Source: Dichotomocladium elegans
Taxonomy: Eukaryota; Mucoromycota; Mucoromycetes; Mucorales; Lichtheimiaceae
Assembly (NCBI GenBank): GCA_025716815.1
Contig: JAIXMN010000042.1
Coordinates: 62,001 to 126,000, forward strand
Direction of reading: 5' to 3'
Length of the DNA: 64,000 nucleotides
Made by a program: the position numbers and the translations under genes. This document shows positions 1 through 11,346 of this stretch, one piece after another (position 1 is the stretch's first letter; every line of letters begins with the position of its first letter). The notes under the pieces were generated by a model, which was given only the letters and a program-made list of their open reading frames with translations, did no database searches and was not told where the DNA came from.

Positions 1-292
1 GACGCTTAAAAGGATGGCTCCCGTCTTGTCTGCTACCGTAAACTTATAAATCGGTTCGCCGGTTCGTGTAATGAAGGGATCACCCTCTGCATCAGAGAAA
101 GGGCTGTCAACATTTTCAGTCTTTTCTTCCTCGTGTGCAGGTGGACTGTCGCGCAAAAGAAAGAATACCTTTCTGAAGCACAATGACATCGCAGTCGAGG
201 TTGTGGAGCATTGGTTTCACATCTTTTAGAAGCTTTGTGGATGTTGGTATGGCAGTGGAATGATTAGACATAGACGAAGCAGGAGCTGCCAT
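1..292 (-). CDS. SOSS complex subunit B / NABP-like OB-fold ssDNA-binding protein (partial, 5' end of gene)
   Basis: Exons 292..169 and 86..<1; the gene runs off the left edge, so only about 70 N-terminal residues are visible. The ATG at 292 opens MAAPASSMSNHS; after a short leader the OB fold starts with LKDVKPMLHNLDCDVIVL and, after an 82-bp GT-AG intron (168..87, phase 1), continues TRTGEPIYKFTVADKTGAIL. This matches the start of human SSB1/SSB2 (NABP1/2), where a KDIKP...ADKTG pattern is typical. Family members bind single-stranded DNA in the SOSS complex and act in double-strand-break signalling; a nuclear role is inferred from that. The stop of the next gene on the same strand lies 123 bp upstream. 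The remainder of the OB fold and the tail are outside the window. Confidence 0.8.
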
Positions 293-415
293 TGAGTGGC
301 TACTTTAATGATAATCAATAATAATAAAATAAGAAATGAAGGAAAGTGGGGTGGGAGCAGGGGGTAATTTTTCAAATGCAAATGTTTTTTTGGAAGAGCG
401 GGTTGTGAGTGTACA

Positions 416-1772
416 TCATACAGTTACTTTCCAGAATACAACGTGTTGGAGAAGGTATCGCATCAGGTCCTTTGTTTTTGGACCCATGTAATCAACAGCG
501 ATGAGGGCCAAAGGGGACCGTCGCCGCCAGAGGATCAGGAAGACGAGGAGGAGGACAAGACTGTTGATGAACGTATGCTTTGCGACGGTCTTGATGAGGC
601 CCCAGGCTGACCAAGACCTCAGCCTTCGGTCGCGCTTGTCACGTTCGGCCATGCTTTTCCGGACCATGTCGAGTTGCTCTGCCAACGCCGTCACTTCTGT
701 TTGCAGGCTTTCGAGGGCGCGTTCGGAATGCGGGTAGGTTGGCGGGTAGCTCGTCGGTGAGGTGATGCATAGCGACGCTGTCGTAGCTGCCACTTCGCGA
801 TCTGCCGTTTCGGTGTCTGACATGCCAGCAGCATCGTTCAGAAAGTCGTTGGGCCTAACATATCGGTTGCGCTTTGCCGTAGCAGGATAGTTACTGATGC
901 TGATGCTACCAATGCTCCCTTGGTGAGTTTTCTTGTGGGGCTGATGGTGGTGATAGGGAGGCGAGAGGTCTGGGGTGTCGGGGAAATTTCTATGTGTGCT
1001 TGGATTGGAGGCGAAGGTGGCGAGAGAAGGCGTTGGATAGCTTTCATAACATTGTTGCTGTTGCTGCTCAGGAGAGAGCGATAAATCCGAAGACTCTAGT
1101 TGATGCGGTCCGAGATGAGCAAGGTAATACTCTTCTTTCTCGGTTTCCTCGGGATCCCACGCATCAACATACAAATCTTCTACATATACATCTGTGAGTC
1201 CCCGGGCATCGGCTGTTTTTGTTCTAGACTTCGTATATATACATGTACTTACCTTCTGCATCAGGAGCTGGGTCTATTTTCATTTCAATAAAACAAAGAG
1301 CTTCCCTGAAATAGGGTGTTTGTTCATGGTCAGGGTATCGATTGATGAACTAAAGAGAGAGAAAATAAACACGGTGAGTCACCGGCACCTCCCCCGCATA
1401 TAGAGAAACCCAATAGGCACTTGCCTCGACCAGGAGTTCGATAAGAGTGTTGACATAGAGACGTTGAGCCTCTACAGGGCTGATGCCTTGTCGCTGGTCC
1501 CATGCTTTCCTAAGAGGAAGAAGAGATAGTTGAATTGGGGCGCTAAAAAGTGAAGACAGACTTCGTTACCATTTAGCATAACGACCCATTTGACGGGACG
1601 AGGGCCGGGGCATAACGCAGTCGCCCTGGGTTGCTTGCTTGTAAAGACCATAGAGGTTGAGTTTATCTGCGGCCGTCGGTTGCAGAGCGTCGTGATCGGA
1701 AAGGGAGCGGACGACATTAAGGGCGCGGCAGAACTGAATTTGGGTTGTATACGAAACGGTGGAAATGGGCAT
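416..1772 (-). CDS. ACBD5-like acyl-CoA-binding, tail-anchored membrane protein
   Basis: Four exons: 1772..1570, 1509..1425, 1349..1253, 1191..416; all phases close to give 386 aa. Residues about 5-100 are an acyl-CoA-binding (ACB) domain with the diagnostic YGLYKQAT and KWKAW motifs. After a low-complexity middle with a Gln run come a coiled coil (about residues 310-340) and one hydrophobic segment (FINSLVLLLVFLIL) close to the C terminus. This order, ACB domain, linker, coiled coil, tail membrane span, is that of ACBD4/5 proteins, which sit on peroxisomes, bind long-chain acyl-CoA and tether to the ER. An acidic stretch at about residues 131-146 contains LYVDAWD, similar to a FFAT (VAP-binding) core. 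Intron 2 (1424..1350) has a GC donor (GCAAGT). Peroxisome versus ER location is inference; the domain calls are solid. Confidence 0.85.
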
Positions 1773-2584
1773 GATGACTGTTAGAAAGGAAAGAATCAGG
1801 AATGTTGACGACCAGCAAAAGAGAGTCGGTGCATTTGCGATGAGTCAACAATAACAGGCTTTGTTGGCTGCGAAAAAAAGGGCGGGCCTGGTGACTTTGT
1901 GGGGAGAGAGAGAGTAATCCTTTTTTTCCTAAAGTGATGGAAACTCCCCCCTCTTCTCTCCCACGCCTTGCTAAAAATAATCCGCTGGTCCGTGTGTCTT
2001 TCTCTCAGCATAGACCTTGTTTATTTTCCATGGATGGATTCCCCCGTCCAAAAACGAGCTGCATTTTCATGTGTTTTTCTCTGGGCGATACAGAGAAGAT
2101 GCATCGGATTCTAGTGCACCTTATTTTCCGTTGGGGTTTGCGCAACAAGAGGCGCCTAAGCTTCGTGCTTACCTTCATCGTATCCAGGTCGTCATGCGTA
2201 TTCTTCAGGGTCCTCCCCTCCGAAATTCTGTCTATCCCCCGGGGAACTTTAATGAGCGGGGCTCCGCGTGGTATGCTTTTTGCTGGCTTGCTTCCCTATG
2301 CCCATAAACGGAGTGTGTGGGGTAAAGCTTGTAACATGACGGAGAAGGAAGGCGGCCATTATTTTCTTGGCACTCGCAAGGAGGAAGACCGTCTTGCATC
2401 ATCTGGACCACCCAACAGACGCAGGTTGCATGTAAAAAAAAGGTGTCGGGGGGGTTTTAGCTGCAGCAACCATCAAGCGTGGCGGGCAGCGTTCCTAATC
2501 TAGCTGGCTTTGTCAAAACCGAGTCGCCGCAGTGGCCTGTGCTCTTTTTACTCGTTCTTTTTCCTTTTTTCTTTCAAGGCAAAC
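1773..2584. other. Intergenic region, divergent promoter side of ACBD5-like and oxygenase genes
   Basis: The two flanking genes diverge from here, so both promoters must lie in this interval. It contains long chance-looking open frames on the plus strand (1934-2503 and 2017-2307) without a recognisable domain or splice logic. Pyrimidine-rich sequence precedes the oxygenase ATG. I see no RNA gene or repeat. Confidence 0.5.
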
Positions 2585-3947
2585 ATGTCTCTTCCTACTA
2601 TCCCCATCATTGACTTCAGCGACTTTGCTACCCGATCTGCGGAGATTGCCAAGCAAGTCTTTGATGCTTGTACCACCATAGGCTTCTTTTACGTGTCGAA
2701 CCATGGTGTGTCGTCAGCAATGATCGATGACCTCTTTGAGCTGGTAAACCGGGAACTTTTGTGTTGTGTGCAAGAGTATTTGTGTTAACACGTGTACAAA
2801 GTCCAAGAAGTTTTATGATCTACCCGTTGAGGAAAAAACAAAGTACTCTCTCAAGGATAAGCGCGGATACGTTGGTCTTTATGTCGAAAGATTGGATCCT
2901 GCACGCCAGCGACAGGGCGATTACAAAGAGTGTGTAAAACCACATCCTTTGTTGCTTATAGTACATACTGAATAAAATCCATAGGGCATTCAACCTTGGT
3001 GTTTTCTCCAAAGATCGTCCTTATCCTTCGCCTCTTCCAAATGTTTTCGTGAAGAACTTGGACCTGCTCAAAAAATTTTCAGAGGTGGGAAAATACATAA
3101 GACCTGGGGAATGGACGTGGCTTATTGGATAATTTATGTTTCATGCAGTCATGCCATGCAGCAGCAATGCAGATTCTTGAGGCGTTGGCCATTGCTTTGG
3201 AGGTAGGGAATATACAATTCAGAACGACTAGCGTACATCCCACCGGGTAGAAACGTTATCTTAAAGGCGAGTTTGAAGTAGATTCCGGAAAAGGAAGGTG
3301 GTCGACACTGGTTCACAAGCCGCCACGCCTATGATACACCCGATTCGGCGGAAACCGTACGGCTCCTTAAGTATCCCCGTGGCTCTGAGAAGACGTACAA
3401 GGACCAAGGTAGGGTGGACGATTATAAGTGCTCGTGCTGTACTATACAGCCCGTTATCCTCATCACCATGTCCAATATCAGTGCGATCCGGGGCTCATAC
3501 GGATTATGGTACGATTGCCCTTCTCTTCCAGAAAGACATTGGCGGACTCGAGGTCCAAGCAGGTCGAACCGAGTGGATCTCAGCTCCTATCCTTGAGAGT
3601 ACCGTCCTGGGTATGTGCAGAGAGTATTATGTATTGTATGCATTTTTGTTAGCTAACAAGGAGGTGCACACAAAGTGAACATAGGCGGCATGTTTGAGTA
3701 CTGGACAAACGGACTCTTCAAATCCACTATGCACAGAGTTGTATTTAAGCCAGAGCACGAGCTCCATGATCGATATTCGATTGCATGCTTCTTGCATCCT
3801 GACAATGATGTCTCGCTTGATCCAATTCCAAGCCCGGTCGTTCCTATTCAACGCCCTGCATTCACCGAGATTTCACCTGAGATGGTTGACAAGATCAAGA
3901 CCTCTGCGGACTATCTCCAAATGCGTCTGGATGCGACGTACGTTTAG
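2585..3947 (+). CDS. Isopenicillin-N-synthase-like Fe(II)/2-oxoglutarate-dependent oxygenase
   Basis: Seven exons: 2585..2743, 2802..2929, 2985..3084, 3149..3202, 3282..3408, 3482..3610, 3676..3947; phases close to 322 aa. The start MSLPTIPIIDFSDF is the usual N-terminal IPxIDF strand of the DIOX_N region, followed by TIGFFYVSNHGV. The iron ligands are visible as H-T-D (about residues 195-197, in GAHTDYG) and a distal His in STMHRVV (about 252). The co-substrate Arg-x-Ser pair appears as RYS (about 265-267). The length is normal for the family. Members hydroxylate or desaturate small molecules; in fungi many are of unknown substrate, and nothing around it suggests a biosynthetic cluster. An alternative splice at the last codons (GT just before the TAG) cannot be excluded. 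Confidence 0.9.
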
Positions 3948-5057
3948 CGCACTGTATGATAGTCGGTTATTTTATTTTACTATTGTAGTACAGTTGACGC
4001 TCATCCTGGAATGAATCTTTTCTATCGTCTTTTCTTCCTCCCTTTCCTGCTCCTTATTTCCCAACCTCCTTCGATTGACCAAAAAGGAGCTATGAAAGCG
4101 GCGCTCCCGCACAGTCGGTTCCATAGGAAAACATGTAGAATCAGGAATGGCAAAGATCCGCACACGCGCGGCCTGTCTGAGATTATTCGTACGACAACAT
4201 TGAAGCGAATGATTGTAGATCACCAACGAAGGAGATAAAGAGGCTCGTTCGTCCGCTTGTCCATCAGATGCATTCAGTTCGCGAGACGGGTGTTGCCGTT
4301 GCGGCTGACATCTTTAGCCGTATTGCTCATCCTATCTCTGTTGTATAAATATCACGTCTAATTATTATTCATCCTATGTAATTAATACGAGTGGTGAATC
4401 TCTTCCCCACCCACTCCGTGTTCCATCACCGCAAAGCAACCGGGGGTAAGGTTACAAATCTAGGGACTTGAGGGGATATGAACACATCGAGTGAGCAGCA
4501 GTTATATGCAGGAACGACTTCTGATGGAAGCGGTGAGCTTGAGTGCGTTGGGAGGGAGGAGCAGACGAAAAGCGGGTGTACATCGGGGTGGAAGCATGTC
4601 TAGTGTTTGTTTTTAGAGACATAGCTGAAGAAGCTGCCACGTGTTTTATTGAAGAGCAGTTGGCACGTGTGGGATGGATGGCGTGAAACGAACGGGAAAG
4701 AAAAAAGGGCATTCGCCGAAACAAAACACGCACGCACTTGCTTGGTCTGAAGGTCTGACAAGCGTAGGACAAGTCGTTCTTTTTCCCTTTTCACTTTTTG
4801 TTTGATTAGAAAGGAGAGACAACAAGAAAACGCTACAATTGTTTTCTTTTCTTTCTTTCTTCCCCTTACGCACACCAACACCCCCCCAAATCTAATTCAT
4901 CACGACGACGCAACTCAACGGCTTGTGCAGTAAATTATTTCGCCGTCTTGCACCCTCCAACAGAACAGACGTTATTGCCACTGCTGTTGCTGCTGACAAT
5001 CTCCTTGATCAGTCCACTCCACAGCCGCAACCGCAACCATCACAATCGCAAGTCCCC
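3948..5057. other. Intergenic region with one unexplained open segment
   Basis: 3' flank of the oxygenase and 5' flank of the next gene. A plus-strand frame open from 4181 to the TAA at 4346-4348 reads ...VRPLVHQMHSVRETG..., which has a protein-like composition. No start or splice partner was found, so it is not called as a gene. Pyrimidine-rich DNA precedes the downstream gene (4840-4880). Confidence 0.4.
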
Positions 5058-6218
5058 ATGTCTGCATCCATTGCTGGGCCAAGTTCCGCTATGTCATCGC
5101 AACAACAGCAACAACAACAACACCTCCGCGACTGGTTGTTGCCTATACCATCGGATCTCGGCATTAACGACGATTCGTTCTCCACCGATCTTATTCGTCT
5201 GTTTGATAAGCGCCGATCGAGATTACGTGTGGAAATGACGGATCCGCAAGAGGTAAAAAAAAAACAAGAGCAGCCGAGAGGAGAGAGGCGTGCGGCCTGG
5301 CCATAAAAGGCAATTTGACAAGGGGTGGCTGACCTGCGGATCACTTTTTTTTTTTAGCCTCATGCAGTGATGACGAGCCAAGCATGCAGCGCTGGCACGC
5401 CGGTTCTTTCGGATAATGACACCGAAGACTCGATGGCATCGCGTCAGCCTTCCGTTCAAGCTCTGCCGAGGACAACAGCCATTACGATCGGAACCCCGTC
5501 GACGCTCTCCTCTAACCCATCCCGGCCTTCCCTCGCTAGCCGGCAGCAGGAACTCAAAGAAAAACGGCGCCGGTCGGCCGGAGACCTGTTGCGTCGGTCG
5601 TCAGCTTACCTGCGAGTTAAGATGGACGCCTTTCGATCAGGGTCATCGCCCGCAACTCGGTCCCATGACAACCTGAGGGTACGGAGGAGGGTTGAAGAAG
5701 AGGAGGAAGAGGAGGTTGCGGATGTCCACCCGCCCTATGGGGGTCTTCCTCCGCCACCTGCTAAGATCATTGTCAACACGACAATTGCTCTCCCCCAGTT
5801 CAATACGAACACACCTCAGAGCCGATTCCTATCGCCGGCGGCCGCGGCTATCCAGCCACCGGTCATCACACAGTACCCTCCGAAGCCGCTCAAGTACTCG
5901 CCCGTAGATCCTCCGACGGATGAAGCGAGTCCGCCAAGCTCTGACCACTACAAACGCATTCTCCATCATCGAATTTCGCTACCGGTTCTGCGCGTTGTAG
6001 GCAGATCATCGATTGAACAACAACATCATCATCACCAGCAGAAGCAGAAGCAGCGCAGGCGCTCCGATGCGGACATGAGTCGGGCAAAGACAATGGCAGG
6101 TAAAAAAGGCAAGGAACGCGCCATCCTGAGCGCGTTTAGCACCTTCCGTGGCCACGGTGGTGGCGATGGTCGTGGTGGTGGCCATTCAGCTCCTCCAACA
6201 TTGACCTTATCACGATAG
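5058..6218 (+). CDS. Unrecognised Ser/Gln-rich protein
   Basis: Two exons, 5058..5252 and 5358..6218 (phase 0, intron 105 bp with a T-rich acceptor), 351 aa. The first in-frame ATG is 5058; the frame is open further upstream to about 4923, so an additional 5' exon is possible. No domain is recognised. Visible features are a short poly-Gln, two similar basic patches (DKRRSRLRVEM and a longer one around LLRRSSAYLRVKMDAF), an acidic run of Glu near the middle, a His/Gln stretch and a Gly/His-rich tail with GKKGKERAILSAFSTF. The two RLRVEM/YLRVKM patches may be an internal repeat. It resembles intrinsically disordered fungal regulatory or cortical proteins; function unknown. Confidence 0.65.
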
Positions 6219-6769
6219 ACTTGTTTTCCTCCTCATCCTAAGACATCTCCTCCATTTTCTTATTTTTCTCCCCTTTCCTCTCCTCTTTTGTACCTTTTCT
6301 GAACTCACATGGGAAGGCGCGAACACACACACAAGTCGGATCATATATTGCTTCTTTCTTTCTTTCTTCCTTCTCAACCCTCCCTTTCTCTTTTCGTTCC
6401 TGCCAACATGCTTTCTCTTTTGATTCTATTGTCTTATCCTTTTTATTTCTACTATGGTACTATACTCTCTTTCATTTTTTATACCCTCTTCTTTTTTCAA
6501 TCTTATAGATTCCTATGTCGTTGATTCCCAACACCATACGCACATCTCTCTTTTCCCTCCCCCCATGAAAAAAAGTCCATGACAATAGTAAAAAGCGAAA
6601 CGCATTTCTCTTTTTCTTTTTCACGACCATTGTCATCGTACAAGTTACACAGATTTACACTTTCCCCCCTTTTTGTGGAAAATGACAGGCATGACAATAG
6701 GTTTGTCTTTGTTACAGAGTTGATTTGTGTACCCCACGCGTTCTCTCTCCGACCATGGGTATTTGGTGT
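6219..6769. other. Convergent 3' flanks, T-rich
   Basis: Lies between two convergent genes. It is very T-rich on the plus strand and holds no convincing gene; expected to contain both 3' UTRs. Confidence 0.5.
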
Positions 6770-8775
6770 TTATTGAGGATCATCATTGCTTCCGCCATGG
6801 AAGCCATCGGGCAGCGCTTCAAGTTCCTTACCGATGGCTTTTTGTACCTGGTCGATGTCTATAGTTTCTGTTACTATCGGAACATACCAAATGTCTCCTC
6901 CTCCATTGTGTCCGACACTTACCCACTGGCTTCCTTTTCCGTACAAGGACATCCTTGACCCTGTCTGGATTGATTTTTTCTTCCCGATTGAACTTGAGCC
7001 GCACCTGGTTACGCGTTCGTCCCGGCAGCAAGTGGGCCGCCATGGTGAAGTCTGTACCACATTGTGCAATCGCCTGGGAGTAATAATACAAGGTATGAAG
7101 GTCAGCAAGTCAAAAACAGAAACAAACAAACAAAAGTCGATCACTGTGCTTTTCTTCTTATCCAGCTTACGTCGTAAAACGCCTCTGTCTCTAACTTTGA
7201 CCACCGAGAAGAATAGACCTGATTGCTGAACGTCCGACTGTTGACGCGACGTGTCATATTGTTTTCTTCGACGACCTCGAATGTGCTCGTGTCGATCGCC
7301 TGGTCTTCATTGGCCCGTTCGAGGACAAGTGAGTCTGTGTCAAGGACAATCTGACCATTGATCAACCGTACTTGGGGCGCATGGCTCGTCTCGCGAAGGA
7401 CATTGCTCTCCTGCTCCTTCCGCCGCTCTTCTTCGATCCTTCTCGCCTCCGCCGCCAAACGCTTTTGCTCCTCCGCTTCCCTCTTCAGCGCCGCCAATCG
7501 GTCCACCTCCTCTTTGGATATAGCCTCGCTTTCCATCCGCTTCCTCAGCTGCTGCTCCTCGATCTCACGCTCCTTGAACGCCTTGGACACAATGCCCGTC
7601 TGGAGGTCCCGCAAAAAGTATGACATGGGTTTATCCATGTAGCTTAGCGGCGCAGGATCCTCTTGGATATCATCCAGTGTCTTCCACTCGGATGGATCTA
7701 TTTCAGAATGACGTAGTTTCCGCTGTTGCTGTTGCTTCCTGGCACGTTTTCCTTTTCTCCTTCGGCCACCTTGTTCTTCCTCTTCCGCGTCATCGTTGTC
7801 GCTGTTGATGGTGTTGCTGCTGCGGCCACCACCACCGCCGCCGCCGCCGCCGCTGCTGCTGCCAGCCTCTTCAGGCCGCGTGCTCCCCTCTCCTACGGTG
7901 ATCGCTATTGCTACTGATGCTGATGACGATGACGATCCCACCGCAGGCGGCCCAGTACCCCGCCTCGAGGGCGTGACAATCGGCGCCGCTCCGCCAGGTC
8001 GCGTTACTGGCCGTGGGCGCTTTGCTTTTGACCGTTCGGACTGTTTCTTTTGTGGCGCAGGAGTGGTCGCCTGGGTGGTGGGTATGGTGCTGGACTGAGC
8101 ATTCGAGGTCGATTCGGGTGTCAATATCGGTTGTGGCGACGGTGCGGGACGCATATCGTCTGTGTCCGTGCTCAGGCGGCGTGGTGTGTCGACCGTCATG
8201 AATGGAGACGGCGTGTCAATAAATGTCGGCGAAGAGACATCGAACGGTGTTGGTGTGTGGACCGGCCGTCCTGGGGTCATGACGGCCGGCATGTCAAACG
8301 GCGTCTTGTCTACTGATGGCGACGATGGGATCGTGGTATTCAATGCATCTTGTGAACTTGGCGTAGTGACTGGATTGAGTAATGAAGCTATATCGACAGA
8401 GGTGCGTTGCTGTTGCTGCTCCTCTATTGTTGCTGCTGTTGATAATGGCAGATCAACACGGTTGCCGCCACTACTACTGCTGCTACTTATAACATTATGG
8501 CTGTTCTCTGCGACCGGCGCAGCTGAAGCTGAAGCTGCTGGAGCAGCAGCGGGAGAGGCTTGCTTTGTCGATGGCGGTGGCCGTCGTGCCTGCCTTGCTT
8601 TCACTTTCGGAGCAAATCGTGTGCTGTTTTTGTCTAGGGAGATCCACCAGAAAGAGAAAGGGAGGGAGAGAGAGAGAGAGATCCAATAAAGGTAAGAATG
8701 CAGGGCTTAACGATCGTTCGTCTCTCTTTTCTTTTCCTTCAACTTACTGACACCGAGAGACGTCAGAGAGGACAT
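6770..8775 (-). CDS. BDP1: TFIIIB subunit B'' (BDP1)
   Basis: Four exons: 8775..8748, 8633..7171, 7073..6923, 6867..6770; phases close to 579 aa. The tiny first exon encodes MSSLTSLGV and splices to NKNSTRFAPKVKAR, the conserved N-terminal motif of BDP1. A long disordered Ser/Pro/Thr region follows, then a helical region with YFLRDLQTGIVS, the signature APQVRLINGQIVLD, and the extended SANT domain (about residues 484-540: RWSKLETEAFYDAIAQCGTD, then GRTRNQVRLKFNREEK). BDP1 locks TBP and BRF1 onto RNA polymerase III promoters (tRNA, 5S, U6). The protein ends soon after the SANT region, as in short fungal forms. The SANT domain is split by an intron whose phase is conserved in the model. No in-frame ATG exists in exon 2 at the start of homology, which is why the upstream mini-exon was chosen. 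Confidence 0.9.
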
Positions 8776-9492
8776 TGTGTGAATTGAAGAAGGCCCACCA
8801 AAAACATCCAAAACCAACCTCCTCCCCCAAAAAAAATTATCTCTCGCAATCCACCTCAAAAATCATTCCCGCTTCATACCGTGTCCTTTATTACCTCCAT
8901 TAATCCATCTTTACTACGATAAGGTCCTCACATTTACACTCTCCCTTTTTGAAATCGGAACAACAAGAGAAAATCTTATCATCATTTCAAAGCCACAAAG
9001 ATTTTTGTATGTTCAAATTACTTTTCTTTATTTAAATAATTCTAAAAACTTCAGGCTCAAAGATAGGCCGACCTATAGCAACATAAAAGAAAGACTATTA
9101 GCAATTGGTGCTTATTGACCAAAAATCGCTTCCAGCCTGGTCTTTGAAACAACCAAATCACCGCACACACACACATGAGGGGGATTTGAAGAGCAACTTC
9201 AGAGATTGTTCACCTTGGTTAACCCACATCTTACGTGTAGTGTGAACAACATCGGAAATGCAAGATAATTCGGGACCAAAAAATTTTTCCATCATTGTTG
9301 CCTTTCTCTTTTCCTCCACCACCAGCCAGACCCATCCCAGGGGGGGGTAGATGCAAGCAATATGAAATATGAACACAATACCTTTTGAAAATGGAAAACT
9401 TGAGACAAACCGGGAAGAGATAAACTAAACAGACCCCCGTACCTTGTTGGATTTTTATATTCCCTCCTTTTTCATTCAACGACCGCGCAACG
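8776..9492. other. Intergenic region between RNPC3 and BDP1
   Basis: Should hold the RNPC3 3' UTR and the BDP1 promoter (both genes on the minus strand). An exon-like fragment ending RPIFEPEVFRII-stop precedes an AATAAA-type signal near 9,020 on the minus strand, but I could not join it to either gene in frame. Confidence 0.4.
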
Positions 9493-10486
9493 TCACGGTT
9501 TTTTAGAGGGCCGCCTTTGCAAGAAGAGCCGCTTCTTACGTTCGTTCGCCGCTGCCATGACCCTTGACTTAGCAGCCTGCTTCTCTTGAGCCTTTTGCTT
9601 TTCTTCAGGGTCAGATTCGAGTTCAGACTCATCGGTATCCACTAGATCGTCTTGTTTTCGTTTGGATCTAGCCTAACATCTTGTTAAGTTGCCTTTCTCG
9701 TCTTCCACAATCTCCCCTAAGGAATACCACTCACTGTTGCTAGATGGGGTATGCTCTCTGGCGAAAGCGGGGCAAAGGGTGGAGCGAGGTTCATCTTATT
9801 CATCAGATGTAGTGTCTGAACGTACAGGCGAGGGACAGTGGCGATGGCGTGCATCATATTTTCAAGGATCTCAGGCGTAGGTTCGGGATATCGATACCGT
9901 AGCTGAGGGTTAGCCGGATAATGCACGCTGATGGATCGAACTTTGAGTTAGAGAAAACAGAATAATAAACACTTTGTTTTACCCAAGATGAGGCGCTATG
10001 GCAGTTGCCTCTTCCTTTGTGTTGGCTTCGTCGCTGTTGCTGTTGCTGCTATTCACCGTATTTCTTTACATCCATTTAGCTCATTCTGTATGTAAGTTAA
10101 GCTTTGGATAACAGATAATACTTGCTCGACGCGGAAGGGATACGGTCGGGCATATTCCACGCGTATCCGCTTATATTCATTTCCGTACCGATCGAGTTGC
10201 TGCAATTGGTTGTAGGCTCGTGCCGCAGCTGCTGGATCCACAAAGTCTAAAAAGACGGTGCCTCGCTTATTTGCATAAGACCAGGAATATGCTGTTATGC
10301 GAGCTTTTTTTTTGGTGTCTGTGGATATCTGTCAATGATATAAAAAAAAAATATATATACCATGGCCGCGCCCTGCATAGGACGGACAGCGGAAGCCTGA
10401 TATTGTTGAAAATACGCAATGGCTTTTTCAGCTGTCCCTGAAATGGCCGAAGGCGCGTGTTTGACAATCAGCGTCGTAACAGTATC
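9493..10486 (-). CDS. RNPC3: U11/U12-65K-type protein (RNPC3), minor spliceosome; first exon not resolved
   Basis: Exons found: 10486..10361, 10265..10126, 10048..9983, 9927..9735, 9672..9493 (234 codons plus stop); the start exon upstream of 10486 was not identified. The first two exons form an RRM (TLIVKHAPSAIS..., RNP1-like RGTVFLDF, then KRIRVEYARP). They are followed by the family-specific linker with YPEPTPEILENMMHAIATVP and VQTLHLMNKMNLAPPF, and an acidic then basic tail. These linker motifs are hallmarks of RNPC3/RBM40, which bridges U11 and U12 snRNPs: the N-terminal part contacts PDCD7/59K and the C-terminal RRM binds U12. Here the protein stops after a Lys/Arg-rich tail and no second RRM is visible. 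The intron after VEYARPYPFRV has a GC donor (GCAAGT). Presence implies U12-type introns in this genome. Confidence 0.8.
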
Positions 10487-11346
10487 CTACATTAAAGAAA
10501 AGACGAAGTGGTCAACCAGCCAATGCTAAAAGGTGACAGTGGTACAACAGGAAGACTGCTGCAAGGGCACGTATGTACGCACAGAATTGTTAGGCGTAAA
10601 GCATTCTGCCTTGACTGGTGATGTTAATTCCCCTTCCATGGGGTATGGTGGGATAGCGATCGCAGGAATAACAACGACGAAGGAAAAAAAAAAGAAAACG
10701 AGACACCTGGAGGGATGACCGCGCATTTACAACACTAAAAATAGAAACCATCCCACATACCACCACTAACATGTAGCCTTAGCGCAACCGAACGGGTTTA
10801 ACATTACGAAAAGGATATCAACCATGTCCCCAAAACGCATTGAAGCAACAGACATATTCCGTATCTTCAATAGAGAACATAAAGCATCATTTTAGGACGC
10901 GTGTCGACAAGACCAGCCGACTATTTCGGAGCAGCTAATGATCGATGTTTTCAAAGATGCGAGCATTCAAATCGTACTGCACAAGGGTCTATTCAATTTG
11001 TGAATGAACGCATGCAAATGATGCTTGCTTTTCACCAATAATGGATCGAAGATTCAGAAACAGTATTGGCATCAAAGCATCAGAAATGCAAGCTGTGATT
11101 TCCGTAGCCCCTGTTGGTACATTTATCTTGTCTTCCTTCAAGCTGCAATGGGCTGAATGGATACGTACGAACACGTGGGAGTCGTTATTTTGCGACCGGT
11201 CGAGCGTGTCCATTTGGCTTAGTGCTCAAGGCTTAATAAAAAAAATGCCCATTTGGTGGCTGATGCTGAAACTGGGGGAAGAGGCGGCTTATCGTGCCAG
11301 CCCCTCTAGCCATTTGTCCCATTGCGTGTTTCTGAACCTTTCGACA
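10487..11346. other. Divergent intergenic region RNPC3 / NAT9
   Basis: Contains the unresolved 5' end of RNPC3 (minus) and the promoter of the NAT9-like gene (plus). Open frames here show no domain and I see no RNA gene or repeat. Confidence 0.4.

Noticed and set aside
1934..2503. 189-codon plus-strand open frame
   Set aside because: No domain, no splice context, overlaps a second open frame and lies in the shared promoter region of two divergent genes.
9020..9160. Possible last exon of RNPC3 (RPIFEPEVFRII)
   Set aside because: Could not be joined in frame with a usable donor, and it does not resemble the RRM expected there.
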